DNA of 64,000 bases from Petrocella atlantisensis (GTDB lineage: Bacteria > Bacillota > Clostridia > Lachnospirales > Vallitaleaceae), in assembly GCF_900538275.1 (NCBI RefSeq), contig NZ_LR130778.1, positions 1 to 64,000 on the forward strand, read 5' to 3'. Within the stretch, counting starts at the first letter, position 1. Each line of letters opens with the position of its first letter. The position numbers were made by a program, and so were the translations under genes. Of this stretch, positions 43,320 to 53,500 are shown piece after piece. The notes under the pieces are model-generated. The model had not been told where the DNA came from. It saw only the letters and a program-made list of their open reading frames with translations, and ran no database searches.

Positions 43320-44573
43320 TTATGGTAATCGAATAATGGGGGTTTCATATTCATTATTCATTTTCGTATTATAATAGAAATGAATGAGATGATTATAATG
43401 TAATGTACTATTTAAATCAGCTTGATAAGATAGCAATTGTATATCATCTAATTGCTTGCACCCTTGTCGTATGTTGACAATAATTGGCAAATCTTCATCA
43501 TGCTTTTTAATGGCTTTTAACATCTTTTGCCCCGTAGAGTTGAAGCCCAAAACTTTAAGATAAGGCTTCATTTCTGAATTTAATAATTCAAAGGTTTTTT
43601 GCTCATGACCCAGATAAATATGTAACAGTGCTCTTGCGATCTTGGTTCTTGTGTAGCGTTTAGATAGAATCTTATTGACCAAACTATCATAATCATAAGC
43701 ATGTAAAGCCGCTTCGATAATCTTGTATTCTAGTCCTTCATTAACATCCTGATAAGTCCCTAGAACTTCAGGCGTACTTGCAAGTATTTTGTATTTTAAA
43801 AAAGGGAAAATCATATCGTAAAAGATAGGGCCTTCACCGCAATGTATAGCGTTTTCAAGTGTATTATAGGAATATAACGGAAGCTTTTCTGATAGGGGGG
43901 CGTGATTGTCATGCTCTTGTAAGAATTTTCGTATAGCCGTAGCAGAGGGTATGGTGGTTCTACTGTTATCGTCATGGTAAGCTGAGCCAATACGCTTAAC
44001 CGTTGTCGGTATGATATTGCTTTTCTGTCTTCGTAGTGCTTTTATATATTCAATACCCAAAATGTTGTTTGGCGTCTTGATGGCTTTAGCTGTATCCTCG
44101 GACATCAAATGATGGTTGTGGACGTATTTATATAGAGCTTTTTCTCTTGCTTTCGGGAAGGTATCCCCTGTGCTAAGATACTCATTAAGAAGGAATCGAA
44201 ATCCAATGGGCTCATTATGAAGGATATCTGCGATATGAACAAGGTCATCAATGGATCCGGATTCACTACCGAAATTCAAGTGTGTTGTAATACCAGTTGC
44301 GTTTAAGAGTCTAATTGCCATATGTGAAAAATATTCAGCGCTGGACGTAGCAAAATAAGTAGGTAGCTCAAGAACTAAATCAACACCGGTATGAAGGGCT
44401 GCCTGGGTTCTTGCATACTTATTAATAATGGCCGGTTCACCACGTTGGACAAAATTGCCGCTCATAATAAGTACTACACCCTGAGCTTGTGTGCGTGCTT
44501 TTGCAGCTTCTATTTGGTATGCATGACCCAAGTGAAGTGGGTTATATTCGGTGACAATGCCACATATGTTCAT
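43320..44573 (-). CDS. tmcAL: tRNA(Met) cytidine acetate ligase
   Basis: TmcAL (formerly YlbM) forms acetyl-AMP from acetate and ATP and acetylates the wobble C34 of elongator tRNA-Met. The 417-residue protein begins MNICGIVTEYNPLHLGHAYQIE with the nucleotidyltransferase HxGH motif, then VVLIMSGNFVQRGEPAIINKYAR and LVLELPTYFATSSAEYF. The start at 44573 has AGGATGG 5 nt upstream; an ATG at 44582 is too close to it. It sits divergent from pta-ackA, which make or use acetate via acetyl phosphate, a suggestive but unproven metabolic link. Confidence 0.94.
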   Translation of the reverse strand: MNICGIVTEYNPLHLGHAYQIEAAKARTQAQGVVLIMSGNFVQRGEPAIINKYARTQAALHTGVDLVLELPTYFATSSAEYFSHMAIRLLNATGITTHLNFGSESGSIDDLVHIADILHNEPIGFRFLLNEYLSTGDTFPKAREKALYKYVHNHHLMSEDTAKAIKTPNNILGIEYIKALRRQKSNIIPTTVKRIGSAYHDDNSRTTIPSATAIRKFLQEHDNHAPLSEKLPLYSYNTLENAIHCGEGPIFYDMIFPFLKYKILASTPEVLGTYQDVNEGLEYKIIEAALHAYDYDSLVNKILSKRYTRTKIARALLHIYLGHEQKTFELLNSEMKPYLKVLGFNSTGQKMLKAIKKHDEDLPIIVNIRQGCKQLDDIQLLSYQADLNSTLHYNHLIHFYYNTKMNNEYETPIIRLP

Positions 44574-44695
44574 AATTACCATCCTTTATAAGTGTTCTCT
44601 AGAAAGTATATCATAATCCTGACTTACATGGCTATACAGTTTAACCCATTAACCTAACGATGTTTATAAAAAAAACAATAAAAACCTAAAAAAGC

Positions 44696-44724
44696 ATTGT
44701 ATACAATGAACACAAAGTATATAA
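44696..44724 (+). promoter_or_regulatory. Promoter of pta-ackA
   Basis: TTGTAT (44696-44701) and TATAAT (44719-44724) are 17 bp apart. The -35 box lies in the palindrome CATTGTATACAATG (44695-44708), which could also be an operator. Confidence 0.6.
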
Positions 44725-44835
44725 TAATCATATATGAACAATGATCATTTACTGTAAGCAACTATGATGTGCTTAGAGTCAATGGTCTTTGATAATTATA
44801 ACGTAATAAATGAGCCAGTCTGAAAGGGGCAAAAA

Positions 44836-45825
44836 ATGAGTTTTATTGAAGCAATTAAGGACAGAGCAAGACAATCCAGAAAAACCATCGTTTTACCTGA
44901 AAGTATGGAAATAAGAACACTTGAAGCCACGGCACAAATATTAAGCGAAGATATTTGTGATGTCATTCTAATCGGTGATAAAGATGAAATCACAAATATA
45001 GGCATGAATTTTGACATCTCACGTGCAACCATCGTTGATCCAAATTCATTTGAGCAAATGGATGCTTATGTTGCCAAGTTGGTGGAACTCCGAGAAAAAA
45101 AAGGTATGACTTTAGAAAAAGCCGGGGAAATCCTAAAAACAGATGCATTGTACTTAGGCGTCATGATGGTGAAAATGGGATTGGCGGATGGTATGGTAGC
45201 AGGTGCTGTTAATTCAACAGCCAACGTACTTAGACCATCTCTTCAGATTCTAAAAACAGCACCCAACACAAAACTTGTTTCTTCATTTTTTGTCATGGTC
45301 GTTCCAAATTGTGAATTTGGACATCAAGGCATTTTTGTTTACTCCGATTGTGGATTGGTTCAAAACCCTAATGCAGAAGAACTTGCGGCAATAGCAGGTA
45401 GTTCTGCAAAATCATTTAAAAGTCTTGTAGGCGCTGAACCTATCGTAGGCATGTTGTCCCATTCTACAAAAGGAAGTGCCACACATCCGGACGTAGACAA
45501 AGTTGTAGAAGCAACCAAAATTGCAAAGTCACTTTATCCTGAGTATAAAATTGATGGTGAATTTCAATCGGATGCAGCAATTGTTCCAAGTATAGGCGCA
45601 GCGAAGGCACCTGGCAATGAGATTGCAGGTCATGCCAATGTATTGGTATTTCCAGATCTTGATGCGGGTAATATCTGTTATAAGTTAACTGAAAGACTTG
45701 CTAAAGCGGATGCATACGGACCTATTACACAAGGAATCGCAAAACCTGTCAATGATTTATCTAGAGGCTGTACAGCTGAAGATATTGTCGGTGTCGTTGC
45801 AATAACAGCGGTACAAGCTCAATAG
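44836..45825 (+). CDS. pta: Phosphate acetyltransferase
   Basis: Pta converts acetyl-CoA and phosphate to acetyl phosphate. The 329 residues match the short class. They show IVLPESMEIRTLEATA, MMVKMGLADGMVAGAVNSTANVLRP (about 112-136), SAKSFKSLVGAEPIVGMLSHSTKGSA (about 190-215), DGEFQSDAAIVP and the C-terminal NVLVFPDLDAGNICYKL. AAAGGGG precedes the ATG. The ackA gene follows after 27 nt, completing the ATP-yielding acetate pathway of fermentation. Confidence 0.97.
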   Translation: MSFIEAIKDRARQSRKTIVLPESMEIRTLEATAQILSEDICDVILIGDKDEITNIGMNFDISRATIVDPNSFEQMDAYVAKLVELREKKGMTLEKAGEILKTDALYLGVMMVKMGLADGMVAGAVNSTANVLRPSLQILKTAPNTKLVSSFFVMVVPNCEFGHQGIFVYSDCGLVQNPNAEELAAIAGSSAKSFKSLVGAEPIVGMLSHSTKGSATHPDVDKVVEATKIAKSLYPEYKIDGEFQSDAAIVPSIGAAKAPGNEIAGHANVLVFPDLDAGNICYKLTERLAKADAYGPITQGIAKPVNDLSRGCTAEDIVGVVAITAVQAQ

Positions 45826-45852
45826 AATGACGAAGGAAAAGGGAGTAAAGAT

Positions 45853-47052
45853 ATGAATATTTTAGTATTGAATTGTGGAAGTTCATCAGTTAAGTATCAA
45901 CTCATTAACATGGAAAATGAAGATGTATTAGCCATCGGTATTTGTGATCGCATTGGTTTTGATGGTTCTTTTATTGGCCACAAACCAAAAGGCCATGATA
46001 AGATGAAATTACAAATACCTATGAAAGATCACAAAGAAGCAGTAAAAGCAGTCCTTGCAACTTTAACAGATCCTGCTCATGGTGTTATTGATTCAATGGA
46101 TGAAATTGCTGCTGTAGGTCACAGAGTTGTACATGGGGCAGAAGCATTTTCAGCTTCGACTATTATTACGGAAGAAGTGAAAGATGCTATCAAAGTGTGC
46201 AGTGATTTGGCACCTTTGCATAACCCAGCCAATCTCGTTGGTATTAATGCTTGTGAAGTACTTATGCCAAATACGAAACAAGTAGCGGTATTTGACACAG
46301 CTTTCCATCAGACAATGGAGCCAAAAGCTTATCTATATGCACTTCCATACAAATATTACACGAAACACAAAATTAGAAAATATGGTTTTCATGGTACATC
46401 TCACAAATATGTTGCATACAGAACAGCAGAGTTTTTGGGACGTAACATTGAAGATATGAAGATTGTTGTTTGTCACTTAGGTAACGGTGCCAGTGTATGT
46501 GCTATAGATGGAGGAAAGTCTGTAGATACAAGTATGGGTTTAACACCACTTGAAGGTCTTGCTATGGGAACCCGTTGTGGTGACCTTGATCCTGCGATCG
46601 TTCAGTTTATTGCTGAAAAAGAAGGATTAACTTTAGATGAGGTTATTAATGTATTAAACAAAGAATCCGGTATAAAGGGACTCTCACAGTTCTCCAGTGA
46701 TTTTAGAGATATTGAAGACGCAATAGCGGATGGTAACAAACAAGCAGCTTTAGCCATGGATGTGTATCACCTAAAAGTCGCTAAGTACGTAGGTGCTTAT
46801 GCTGCTGTTATGAATGGTATTGATGCAGTTGTATTTACTGCAGGACTTGGCGAAAATAATCATGAAGTGCGAAAAGAAGTATGTAATTACTTAGGATATT
46901 TAGGTGTTAAAGTTGATGATGAGTTGAACCATGTTCGTTCAATGGAACGTGACTTTTCAGCGGAAGGTGCAACTGTAAGATCTCTTGTCATTCCTACCAA
47001 CGAGGAATTGGCAATCGCTAGAGAAACAAAGCAACTTATCAAAAAAAACTAA
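45853..47052 (+). CDS. ackA: Acetate kinase
   Basis: AckA transfers phosphate from acetyl phosphate to ADP. The 399-residue ASKHA protein has LVLNCGSSSVKYQLI (residues 3-17), VGHRVVHGAE (about 88-97), DTAFHQTM, KYGFHGTSHKYV (about 176-187) with the catalytic His, VCHLGNGASVCAIDGGKS, DTSMGLTPLEGLAMGTRCGDLDP and VFTAGLGENNHEVR. Together with pta it implies acetate production by substrate-level phosphorylation. Confidence 0.97.
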   Translation: MNILVLNCGSSSVKYQLINMENEDVLAIGICDRIGFDGSFIGHKPKGHDKMKLQIPMKDHKEAVKAVLATLTDPAHGVIDSMDEIAAVGHRVVHGAEAFSASTIITEEVKDAIKVCSDLAPLHNPANLVGINACEVLMPNTKQVAVFDTAFHQTMEPKAYLYALPYKYYTKHKIRKYGFHGTSHKYVAYRTAEFLGRNIEDMKIVVCHLGNGASVCAIDGGKSVDTSMGLTPLEGLAMGTRCGDLDPAIVQFIAEKEGLTLDEVINVLNKESGIKGLSQFSSDFRDIEDAIADGNKQAALAMDVYHLKVAKYVGAYAAVMNGIDAVVFTAGLGENNHEVRKEVCNYLGYLGVKVDDELNHVRSMERDFSAEGATVRSLVIPTNEELAIARETKQLIKKN

Positions 47053-47108
47053 GTATTAAGAATTAAGGTGAGCTTGACACCATAATTAAAGACATAATAA
47101 TATGCTGT

Positions 47109-47146
47109 ATAAAGGCAATGACTCCTGTTGTTGCCTTTATATTTTC
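47109..47146 (+). terminator. Intrinsic terminator after ackA
   Basis: A 10-bp stem, ATAAAGGCAA/TTGCCTTTAT (47109-47118 with 47131-47140), is followed by ATTTTC. Confidence 0.8.
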
Positions 47147-47186
47147 GAAAACAAGGTATCATTATTATGTGATCTAATATTTACCC

Positions 47187-47215
47187 TTGACAAAATATTT
47201 GGGCATATGTATAAT
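47187..47215 (+). promoter_or_regulatory. Promoter of the yceD-rpmF unit
   Basis: Perfect TTGACA (47187-47192) and perfect TATAAT (47210-47215) have a 17-bp spacer. Confidence 0.85.
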
Positions 47216-47276
47216 TACATGTGGTTATTATTCGAGGTATAAAGCGGTTTTGCTTTACAGCTAAAGGAGTGGTATC

Positions 47277-47798
47277 ATGCATATTAATTTAACGGAACTG
47301 TTTTCACAAACGGTTAAAGATGTTACTATCCAGCGAACCTTAGAAATGGATCAACTTGAATTCGGTGGTGAAGTTTATGAAATTAGTAAGCCCATCAAAA
47401 TCGAATTCGAAGTTACCCAATTAGGTGAAGGCGAATATTTGACCCAAGGCAAGGTTGAAGTAGAGTTAGTAATGTACTGCAATCGTTGTATGAATGAAGT
47501 CATAACAATGGTTGAAGGTCAGTTCACAAGAGAATTAAATGAGCATGTTGATGATTCTGAAAGCGATGATATGAAGGATTATTATAAGAACTCAGTTCTG
47601 AATGTGGAAAAATTGGCTTTAGACGAAATCTATATGAATGTGCCTATGAAAGTTCTTTGCAACGAATCATGTCAAGGTATTTGCAAGGTATGTGGTGCAA
47701 ATCTTAACGAAGAAACATGTAATTGCGAAGATGACAATGTAGATCCCAGACTTGCTGGACTAAAAGATTTATTCAATGAAAGATTTAAGGAGGTGTAG
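47277..47798 (+). CDS. yceD: DUF177 (YceD/YlbN) family protein
   Basis: YceD proteins are conserved neighbours of rpmF; in plants and bacteria they are linked to 23S rRNA accumulation. The 173-residue protein has CNRCMNEV (about 69-76) in the first half. A C-terminal cysteine cluster (CNESCQGICKVCGANLNEETCNC, about 125-147) suggests metal binding, followed by DPRLAGLKDL, the family end motif. AAAGGAG precedes the ATG. The gene is 3 nt from rpmF. Confidence 0.92.
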   Translation: MHINLTELFSQTVKDVTIQRTLEMDQLEFGGEVYEISKPIKIEFEVTQLGEGEYLTQGKVEVELVMYCNRCMNEVITMVEGQFTRELNEHVDDSESDDMKDYYKNSVLNVEKLALDEIYMNVPMKVLCNESCQGICKVCGANLNEETCNCEDDNVDPRLAGLKDLFNERFKEV

Positions 47799-47801
47799 AC
47801 C

Positions 47802-47978
47802 ATGGCAGTACCAAAACGTAAAGTATCCAAAGCGAGAAGAAATAGTAGAAGAGCCAATTGGAAATTAACGGCTCCAAATCTGTCCACTTGTACAAAATGT
47901 GGCGAACTCGTAATGTCTCACAGAGCTTGTAAAAAATGTGGCACATATAAGAGCAAAGTAGTATTAGAAGTAAAATAA
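47802..47978 (+). CDS. rpmF: 50S ribosomal protein L32
   Basis: L32 is a small zinc-binding protein of the large subunit. The 58-residue reading frame begins AVPKRKVSKARRNSRRANWK and has two CxxC pairs (CTKCG and CKKCG, about residues 32-35 and 45-48), consistent with a zinc ribbon. AAGGAGGTG precedes the ATG by 7 nt. Adjacency to yceD and then plsX is the conserved arrangement. Confidence 0.96.
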   Translation: MAVPKRKVSKARRNSRRANWKLTAPNLSTCTKCGELVMSHRACKKCGTYKSKVVLEVK

Positions 47979-48004
47979 TCTACACTTTTCCAATGAATAT
48001 AAAC

Positions 48005-48034
48005 AGCGTAACCATTATGGTTACGCTATTTTAT
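48005..48034 (+). terminator. Hairpin terminator between rpmF and plsX
   Basis: AGCGTAACCA (48005-48014) pairs with TGGTTACGCT (48018-48027) and is followed by ATTTTAT. The very tight loop and short T-run suggest partial termination, letting some transcripts continue into plsX. Confidence 0.7.
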
Positions 48035-48082
48035 GTATTAGGAAATGACGACTTTCTTTTACATAAAAAGAGGAGGCGGAAC

Positions 48083-49081
48083 ATGGAACTAAAGAAGATT
48101 GTAATTGACGCCATGGGTGGCGATGATGCACCTAAGGCCATGGTAGAAGGTGCTGTTTGGGCACTAAATACTTGCGAAGACATTTACTTGATACTAACCG
48201 GTGATGAACCTAAAATCAATGAAATATTAAAAGGTAAGACGTATGATAAGAACAGAATGGAAATCATCCATACGACTGAGGTCATCACCAATGATGAATC
48301 TCCAGTACTTGCCATACGAAGAAAAAAAGATGCGTCTTTGGTCCGAGCTTTGTATCTTGTTAAAGATAAAAAGGCAGAGGCATTGGTATCAGCCGGGAGT
48401 ACAGGTGCTGTATTAGCAGGAGGGACTCTGGTCATTGGGCGTATGAAAGGCATTGAACGTCCTGCACTAGGTTCTTTAATTCCTAATGAAAAAGGTATGA
48501 CTTTGCTTATTGATTGTGGTGCCAATGTAGACAGTAAGCCTCATTTTTTACATCAGTTTGCTAAGATGGGATCCATCTATTATGAAAACATTTTAGATAT
48601 TAAGCATCCTAAAGTTGCTTTGGTCAACAATGGTTCGGAGGACAAAAAAGGTAATGCTTTAGTAAAAGATACATTTCCTTTGTTGAAGAACGATACCACT
48701 TTGAATTTTATTGGTAATATGGAGGCTAGAGATATTCCTACAGGCGAAGCCCATGTTATTGTATGTGATGGTTTCGTTGGTAATGTTATTCTAAAGTTAA
48801 CAGAAGGTTTGGCCGCATCTTTACTTGGTATGGTAAAAGAATCGATTATGTCTACAACTGTGAGCAAGATTGGTGGTCTACTTATTAAAAAGTCCATGAA
48901 ATCCATGAAAAAGAGATTAGATTATACGGAGTATGGCGGGGCGCCCTTACTCGGTCTTGAGGCTTTAGTTGTAAAAGCACATGGTAGCTCAAATGCTAAA
49001 GCATTTAAGAATGCTATCCTACAATGTAAGACTTTTATCGATCATAAAGTGAATGATAAAATTAAACAACAATTATTATAA
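48083..49081 (+). CDS. plsX: Phosphate acyltransferase PlsX
   Basis: PlsX makes acyl-phosphate from acyl-ACP for phospholipid synthesis with PlsY. The 332-residue protein begins ELKKIVIDAMGGDDAPKAMVEGA and has ALVSAGSTGAVLAGG (about 98-112), LIDCGANVDSKP, VALVNNGSEDKKGN and DGFVGNVILKLTEG. I chose the ATG at 48083, which has AGGAGGCG upstream; a longer frame to 47993 runs through the terminator. The fapR repressor gene common in bacilli is absent upstream. acpP follows, and FakA at 36 kb could feed the same acyl-phosphate pool. Confidence 0.96.
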   Translation: MELKKIVIDAMGGDDAPKAMVEGAVWALNTCEDIYLILTGDEPKINEILKGKTYDKNRMEIIHTTEVITNDESPVLAIRRKKDASLVRALYLVKDKKAEALVSAGSTGAVLAGGTLVIGRMKGIERPALGSLIPNEKGMTLLIDCGANVDSKPHFLHQFAKMGSIYYENILDIKHPKVALVNNGSEDKKGNALVKDTFPLLKNDTTLNFIGNMEARDIPTGEAHVIVCDGFVGNVILKLTEGLAASLLGMVKESIMSTTVSKIGGLLIKKSMKSMKKRLDYTEYGGAPLLGLEALVVKAHGSSNAKAFKNAILQCKTFIDHKVNDKIKQQLL

Positions 49082-49231
49082 GTCAGTGGTTGATTATGTT
49101 ATAAAATTATAGTAAGATGGTCTTATTATATCAAGGTTAACGTATGAGAACTTTTTCGTTTTACATAGTTTTTATGCCTTAACCATATCAGACAAGTTCT
49201 TTATAGGAACTCAATGAGAAAGGAGCTTATT

Positions 49232-49459
49232 ATGGATGAAAGTAAATTATTAGAAATCATAGCAGAATTTACAACGTACGGACCGGAAGAACTAAAAGAG
49301 AATATGCATTTTTCGGATGATCTTGGTATTGATTCCCTTGACTTGGCACAAATCATTATGGCTGTAGAAGATGCCTACGATGTAGAGTTGGATGAGGAAG
49401 CCTTAGACAGTATTCAGACAGTTGGCGATGCTATCAATATGGTTAAGAATAACGGATAA
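49232..49459 (+). CDS. acpP: Acyl carrier protein
   Basis: ACP carries growing acyl chains on a phosphopantetheine arm. The 75-residue acidic protein has the attachment serine in DDLGIDSLDLAQIIMAVEDAY (Ser at about residue 36). AAAGGAG lies 6 nt before the ATG at 49232. Between plsX and rnc, it is in the conserved position. Its cofactor comes from CoA, whose synthesis gene coaD is at 40.5 kb. Confidence 0.95.
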   Translation: MDESKLLEIIAEFTTYGPEELKENMHFSDDLGIDSLDLAQIIMAVEDAYDVELDEEALDSIQTVGDAINMVKNNG

Positions 49460-49495
49460 TTTTTAATAGATGTTATTGTATACAGGATAAATGGA

Positions 49496-49527
49496 AAGAG
49501 GTTTCAGAAATGAAGCTTCTTTTTTCT
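49496..49527 (+). terminator. Intrinsic terminator after acpP
   Basis: An 11-bp stem (AAGAGGTTTCA at 49496-49506 with TGAAGCTTCTT at 49511-49521, two G-U pairs) is capped by a GAAA tetraloop and followed by six T residues. Confidence 0.85.
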
Positions 49528-49535
49528 TCTCTAGG

Positions 49536-49640
49536 AAAGACTGTGCCATGTTAATGCGTTGAAGCCTCGCATTAACAATCAAGGAAATCTTTCCTGCCGG
49601 AACAATTTGCTTTGCAAAACGAGGCGTAGCCTCTTTGTTC
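49536..49640. repeat. 105-bp structured repeat, copy 2
   Basis: This copy matches the one at 37711-37815. It is better paired: outer AGGAAAGA/TCTTTCCT, inner TGTTAATGCG/CGCATTAACA, then GAACAA...TTGTTC enclosing GAGGC-GTA-GCCTC. Both copies lie right after an intrinsic terminator and before the next gene (here rnc). Confidence 0.8.
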
Positions 49641-49734
49641 TTATAGGATTATGAGCCGTTATTTAATAGAAAATTAAATAAGTTTATGATATAATATTTA
49701 ACTGTGATTACTATTTAAGAAAGTGAGAATAGAT

Positions 49735-50421
49735 ATGTCCATTGTAAAAGATATTGAAGAATTTCAAGATATTATTGGGTATCAATTTGTTGATTTGAGA
49801 CTTCTTGAAAGAGCTCTGACGCATAGTTCCTATGCAAATGAACATCGTTTGAGTAAGTTTGAGAACAATGAACGGTTAGAATTCTTAGGTGATGCAGTTC
49901 TTGAGATTATTACATCAGAATTCTTATTTCGTAAGTACCATGAGATGTTAGAAGGGGAGTTGACCAAATTTAGAGCCAGTATTGTTTGTGAACCAACGCT
50001 TGCTAACTTTTCTAGAGAAATTAATCTAGGAGATTACTTACTTCTTGGAAAAGGAGAAGATAATTCTGGAGGTAGATTAAGGTCTTCAGTTTTGTCAGAT
50101 GCGGTAGAAGCGTTAATAGGCGCTATTTATTTAGACGGTGGTCTTGAAGAAGCACGGATTTTTGTCGAGTCAACATTATTAAAAGATGTTGAAAAGAGAA
50201 AGCTTTTTGTAGACAGTAAAACCCATCTTCAAGAAATCATTCAAAAAAACAGTGATCAATCGGTTGAATATCTTATCGTAAGTGAAAAAGGTCCTGACCA
50301 TTCTAAGCTTTTTGAAGTCATAGCGGTTCATCTAGGTGAAACCATTGGTCATGGATTTGGAAGAAGCAAAAAATCAGCAGAACAAGAGGCAGCCTTTGAC
50401 GCCATTAAAAAAATCGTGTAA
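49735..50421 (+). CDS. rnc: Ribonuclease III
   Basis: RNase III cleaves double-stranded RNA, maturing rRNA and regulating mRNAs. The 228-residue protein has the catalytic signature NNERLEFLGDAVLEIITSE (about 43-61), LSDAVEALIGAIYLDGG (about 118-134) with the second acidic pair, and a C-terminal dsRNA-binding domain from about 155 with HGFGRSKKSAEQEAAFDAI. The ATG at 49735 is preceded by AAGTGAG; a GTG at 49723 is an alternative. It precedes smc as in most Firmicutes. Confidence 0.95.
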   Translation: MSIVKDIEEFQDIIGYQFVDLRLLERALTHSSYANEHRLSKFENNERLEFLGDAVLEIITSEFLFRKYHEMLEGELTKFRASIVCEPTLANFSREINLGDYLLLGKGEDNSGGRLRSSVLSDAVEALIGAIYLDGGLEEARIFVESTLLKDVEKRKLFVDSKTHLQEIIQKNSDQSVEYLIVSEKGPDHSKLFEVIAVHLGETIGHGFGRSKKSAEQEAAFDAIKKIV

Positions 50422-50556
50422 CAATAATTTCTGAACAATTTATAAACGATTATAAGTTGTCCAATTTTTATTGAGTGATTACGCGTGTCTGGGACAAATG
50501 AATCGAAATTTGTGTAAAATATCGTGATGTTACAATCACATTTTGGAGAGATCAGC

Positions 50557-53500
50557 ATGCATTTAAAAAGCATAGAGTTGTACGGTTTTAAGTCTTTTGC
50601 CAATAAAATGGTATTTAAGTTTGAAAAAGGCATCACAGCCATCGTTGGGCCTAACGGCAGTGGTAAAAGCAATGTAGCAGATGCCGTTAGATGGGTGCTG
50701 GGTGAACAAAGTGCCAAACAATTACGTGGTAGTAAAATGCAAGATGTAATCTTTGCAGGTACAGAAGCAAGGAAACCCCTTGGTTATTGCCAAGTTGATT
50801 TGACCATTGACAACCATGATATGAAAATTCCCATTTCATATTCGGAAGTAACTGTATCTAGAAGGGTCTACCGTTCCGGTGAAAGTGAATACTTCATAAA
50901 TGGTACGAACTGTAGAATGAGAGATGTACTTGAGCTATTTATGGATACTGGGATCGGCCAAGAAGGCTATTCTATAATCGGCCAAGGCCAGATTGAAAAA
51001 ATATTATCGAACAAGCCGGAAGAGCGTAGGGCTTTATTTGATGAGGCAGTTGGTATCGTAAAGTTTAAAAAACGTAAAGAAAGCGCAGAAAAAAAATTAG
51101 ATGAAGAGAAGCAAAATCTATATAGAATCAATGATATTATCACAGAATTAGCGCATCAAAAAGAAACTTTAACAGAACAAGCCACAAAAGCCAAAGCCTA
51201 TCTCAGGTATAAAGAAGAATTGAAAGTTAATGAGATTGGTAGTTTTGTTATGGAAATAAAAAAAATCAATGATCAAATTGATGAAAATGAAGCTAAAGCT
51301 AAGATTATTGATGAAAACATAAAGCAAGTACGCACAGATTACCAACTCAACAAGACGAAGCACAGTGAATTTGTAAAAAAACTTGAAACCCTGGAGAGTG
51401 AGATTGATGTTATCAGGAATCAGTCAACTCAACTGACGGTGCTTAAAGAAAAAAAAGAAAGTGAAATCAAACTGACGCAGGAGCAGATTACCCATCTAAA
51501 CAGCAATATAAATAGATTTGAGTCTGACATCAATATTCTAAAACAAAAAAGGGGAAAAATTGAAGAAACGTTACAACAGTATCAAGAGGATATGGCTTCT
51601 CTTTTTGAAACCAGTGAAAAAAGTGAAGACGATCTAAGAGAACACGAAAAAAAGCTTAAGGAAATCAATGAGATCATATTAAAAGAAGAAGATGCTGTGG
51701 GCATGATTCAAAGCAATATGATAGAACGTCTGAACGAAATCTCCAACATAAAAACAAAAATGCAACGATACCATACAATGACTGAAAACGCCTTTTCTAG
51801 GAAAGAAAGTCTTGAAGCGAGGCAAAGGATTTTATCAAAATCTCTTGAGGCATTAAAATTGTCTTTAAAGAATGAAACAGATTTAAGAGAGGGTTATCAA
51901 GCTGAGATTCATAAACTTGAGGATGAAAAAAATGTTTATAATCTCTCTTTAAGTCGCATACAAGAAAATATTAAAAGTATAGAAGAAAAACGTAATACCA
52001 TGATTTCAGATGTTCAGAATCTGAAATCAAAGCATAAAGCTTTAACAGAAATCACAGATCAGTATGAAGGCTATAATCTTAGTATAAAAAAAGTAATGTC
52101 ACAAAGGCATCTGCCGATATATGAGAAAAAAATATGTGGTGTTGTAGCCGATATCCTCAAAGTGGAAAAAAAATATGAGAAAGCCATTGAAATTGCCCTT
52201 GGCGGCAGCTATCAAAATGTAATAACAGAAGATGAGGCAACAGCAAAAAGCCTTATAGCGTATTTGAAAACACAAAAAGCCGGTCGTGCTACTTTCTTGC
52301 CGCTTACGAACATCAAGCCCAACATACAAAAGAATGCAGCGCTTCGATTGGAAAAAGGGTTTGTCGGATATGGTGATGAATTGGTAGAAGCATCCGATAG
52401 ATATTCAAATATTTTATCCTTCTTGCTGGGACGTACCATCATTGTAGGTGATATAAATGATGCTATTTCCATGGGTAAAAAACATAACAATACCCTTAGG
52501 ATTGTTACCTTAACCGGAGATATGGTTAATCCAGGCGGATCTTTAACAGGCGGTGCTTATAAGAATGACAATACACAATTCTTATCGAGAAAAAGGGATC
52601 TTGAGACTTTAAGCGTACGCATTCATGAATTGGATCAGCAGCTTAAGGAAACGGATTTGGTGTATCAAACACAATTAGAAGAAAAAAGTAATCTAGATGA
52701 AAAACTAGAGACAATAGCTTCTAGACTTCAATCGGTCTCTATAGAATTAAACGGAAAAAATATTCAAATGCATCAATTAAAGGGTGATGTTACTAAAAGT
52801 GATGAAGAACTAAAAGAACTCAAAATAGAAGTCGACCAGATTATAGTCCAAGAACAAGAATTGACTTTTCAGTTGACAGAACTTGAGAAAAATCTCATGG
52901 AAAATGAAATCAATAAGGATGAGGCAGAATCGACCGTCAAGGATATGATGGAAAAAACAGTTGGTCTTAAGAAAGAAAAAGAGATTTTACTTGAAACCAT
53001 CACCAATATTCGACTTGAGCATGCTTCATTAAATGAACAGCGACATAATGCAAAAAGCAATCTGAATCGTATGCAGGAAGAAATCAAAGAACGGACAGAT
53101 GATATCATACGTATAGAATCTGATATTATGTCAGCAGTATCTAATCAAAAAACTAAAATTGAACTTCTTGAGACTTATGGTCAAGAGACGGCTACTTTTG
53201 AAGCACAAATTCAAAAAGTCCAGATTCAAATTCAGCAAAAAACGCTGGATAAACAGCACCTGAGTAAAGAGCAAGAGGCATTGTACCTTAAACAAGAAGA
53301 ATTATCCGAAAGTATAACTTTACTTGAAAAAGATGCCTTAAGGGTTCAAAACAGCTTATCCAAGCTGGAAGCACAAAAAGAAAGCCACATGGAATATATG
53401 TGGAATGAGTATGAGTTGACCTACAACCATATAATGACACAAGAACAAGATCAATTAGGTAGCATGTCATCTATTAAGAAATCCATTGAAGCCCTAAAAA

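Noticed and set aside
47993-48082. N-terminal extension of plsX
   Set aside because: It would translate through the hairpin at 48005-48034, and the strong AGGAGG site belongs to the ATG at 48083.
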